From Jiella pelagia (GTDB lineage: Bacteria; Pseudomonadota; Alphaproteobacteria; Rhizobiales; Rhizobiaceae): a DNA stretch of 64,000 nucleotides. The translations under genes were made by a program, and so were the position numbers. Location of the stretch: the NCBI RefSeq assembly GCF_026898155.1, contig NZ_CP114029.1, positions 1,123,501 to 1,187,500 of the forward strand, in the 5' to 3' direction. Below are positions 61,531 through 64,000 of the stretch, one piece after another. The notes under the pieces were generated by a model that had not been told where the DNA came from, ran no database searches, and saw nothing but the letters and a program-made list of their open reading frames with translations. Every line of letters starts with the position of its first letter. The stretch's first letter is position 1.

Positions 61531-61562
61531 AAATGCCCCGGCGCGTTTCCGCAGCCGGGGCT
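61531..61562 (-). terminator. rho-independent terminator after typA
   Basis: On the minus strand, GCCCCGGC, loop TGCGGAAACGC, GCCGGGGC, then ATTTTG. It starts about 25 bp after the corrected typA stop. Confidence 0.75.
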
Positions 61563-61588
61563 GATCCTATCGTCTGCCGGTCTATCTG

Positions 61589-63417
<1,829 letters not shown>

Positions 63418-63834
63418 AGGTATATCCGGTTCAGGCGCGCCAAAAGCCCCCACCGGATGGGAGGGGGCGCGCAATTCGTAGCGATCGAGGTTGCGGCGAT
63501 CGGGGCTCGCGCGATCTAATACACGATTTTTCGCAACTGCGAAAGCCGGGGGACAACACATCGCAACAGATCTCGAACTCGCCTCACTTCCCGCGCTCGC
63601 GCATCCAATGTTGCGGAGGTTTTTTGGGACCTGTGAACATTATCTCATCTTCACTTGCCGAAGATTCGCCTCCCGCAAAGACGGAGGCAAGCACGGCCCG
63701 CTTCGTGACCGGATCGCGCTGGCGCCAAAGACGCTCGGGCGGCCCCTCGCCCGGTCGGCTACAGCGGACCGGAGGCCAAGCCTCCGGTCCGTGCGGATTC
63801 ACACCCGGCTCGATCTGGTCGATCGGTCGGTGTT
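63418..63834. other. intergenic upstream of typA
   Basis: About 417 bp. It contains a perfect hairpin, CGGACCGGAGGC-CAA-GCCTCCGGTCCG (63765-63791), just after the stop of the neighbouring gene; it may act as its terminator though no T-run follows. The typA promoter probably lies in the half next to 63417. No gene is seen. Confidence 0.5.
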
Positions 63835-64000
63835 TCAGGCCTTGCGGGCCGGCTGCAGCGTGGTCTTCCAAAGCTCGGTATCGGCGGTGTCCATGAGGCG
63901 GACGGTCAGCTCCTCGCTGGCGCCGTCGATGTCGACGATGCCGAAGAACTGCAGGCCGGCCGAGGGCGGCAGGTTGACCTGGCCTTCTTCCGGCGCCTTC
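63835..64000 (-). CDS. C-terminal end of a PhoD/alkaline-phosphatase-like protein (partial)
   Basis: Only 54 codons are inside the window, ending PARKA-stop at 63835. The text PPSAGLQFFGIVDIDGASEE and LTVRLMDTADTELWKTTL resembles the beta-rich C-terminus of PhoD-type metallophosphatases. The active site is outside the window, so the family is only a suggestion. Confidence 0.5.
   Translation of the reverse strand, partial: KAPEEGQVNLPPSAGLQFFGIVDIDGASEELTVRLMDTADTELWKTTLQPARKA

Overview
The window looks like a piece of chromosome from an alphaproteobacterium of the order Hyphomicrobiales (Rhizobiales), possibly near Aurantimonadaceae. This rests on high GC, typical local gene orders (lepB-rnc-era-recO, rsh-rpoZ, smpB-dapA-slt, pheA-kdsB-cytochrome c, yejABEF) and protein style. 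No 16S or species marker is present, so the family is a guess.

Layout. 1-8.8 kb is a mobile-element graveyard: an IS256 remnant cut by an IS630, a second IS630 split by an IS3 that is itself split by an ISL3, an intact IS256, a decayed tyrosine integrase, and the 3' half of a CAU-anticodon tRNA, which is the probable island edge. 9.4-16.4 kb holds a Hint-domain protein, an SH3b protein with an Arg/Asp tail, gshB, sthA, a membrane AraC regulator and an unknown exported protein. 16.7-20.5 kb is a complete arsenic operon (arsR, two unrelated arsC, arsH, arsB). 20.6-35 kb is core: a Gre-like factor, panB/panC, an MFS carrier, recO-era-rnc-lepB, a DUF2062 protein, rsh-rpoZ, an NYN protein, UDGb, a phosphoesterase and DUF2252. 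35.2-40.7 kb is an AT-richer accessory insert carrying a SIR2-STAND-TPR immune-type gene broken by IS256, plus a brnT/brnA toxin-antitoxin pair. 41.4-63.4 kb returns to core: smpB, dapA, slt, a hydrolase, pheA, kdsB, a di-heme cytochrome c, a yej-type peptide ABC operon with a PIN toxin-antitoxin pair inside it, a NUDIX enzyme, a ghrA-like gene, an OhrR-like regulator and typA. The 3' end of a phosphatase-like gene closes the window.

The most unusual signal is global. Ten otherwise normal core-type genes contain 13 one-base frame breaks, and every one lies inside GAG-N-CTC. Removing the middle base restores both the palindrome GAGCTC and the full-length protein each time. Only two intact GAGCTC sites were found by eye in 64 kb, against dozens of CAGCTC and AAGCTC. 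Because era, rsh, typA and pheA are among the genes hit, I read them as functional in the cell. The favoured explanation is that GAGCTC is modified in this organism (for example by a methyltransferase of an R-M system) and that the deposited consensus is wrong there. A real GAGCTC-directed insertion process is the less likely alternative. Other frame breaks (integrase, SIR2-STAND gene) lie in homopolymers and are separate.
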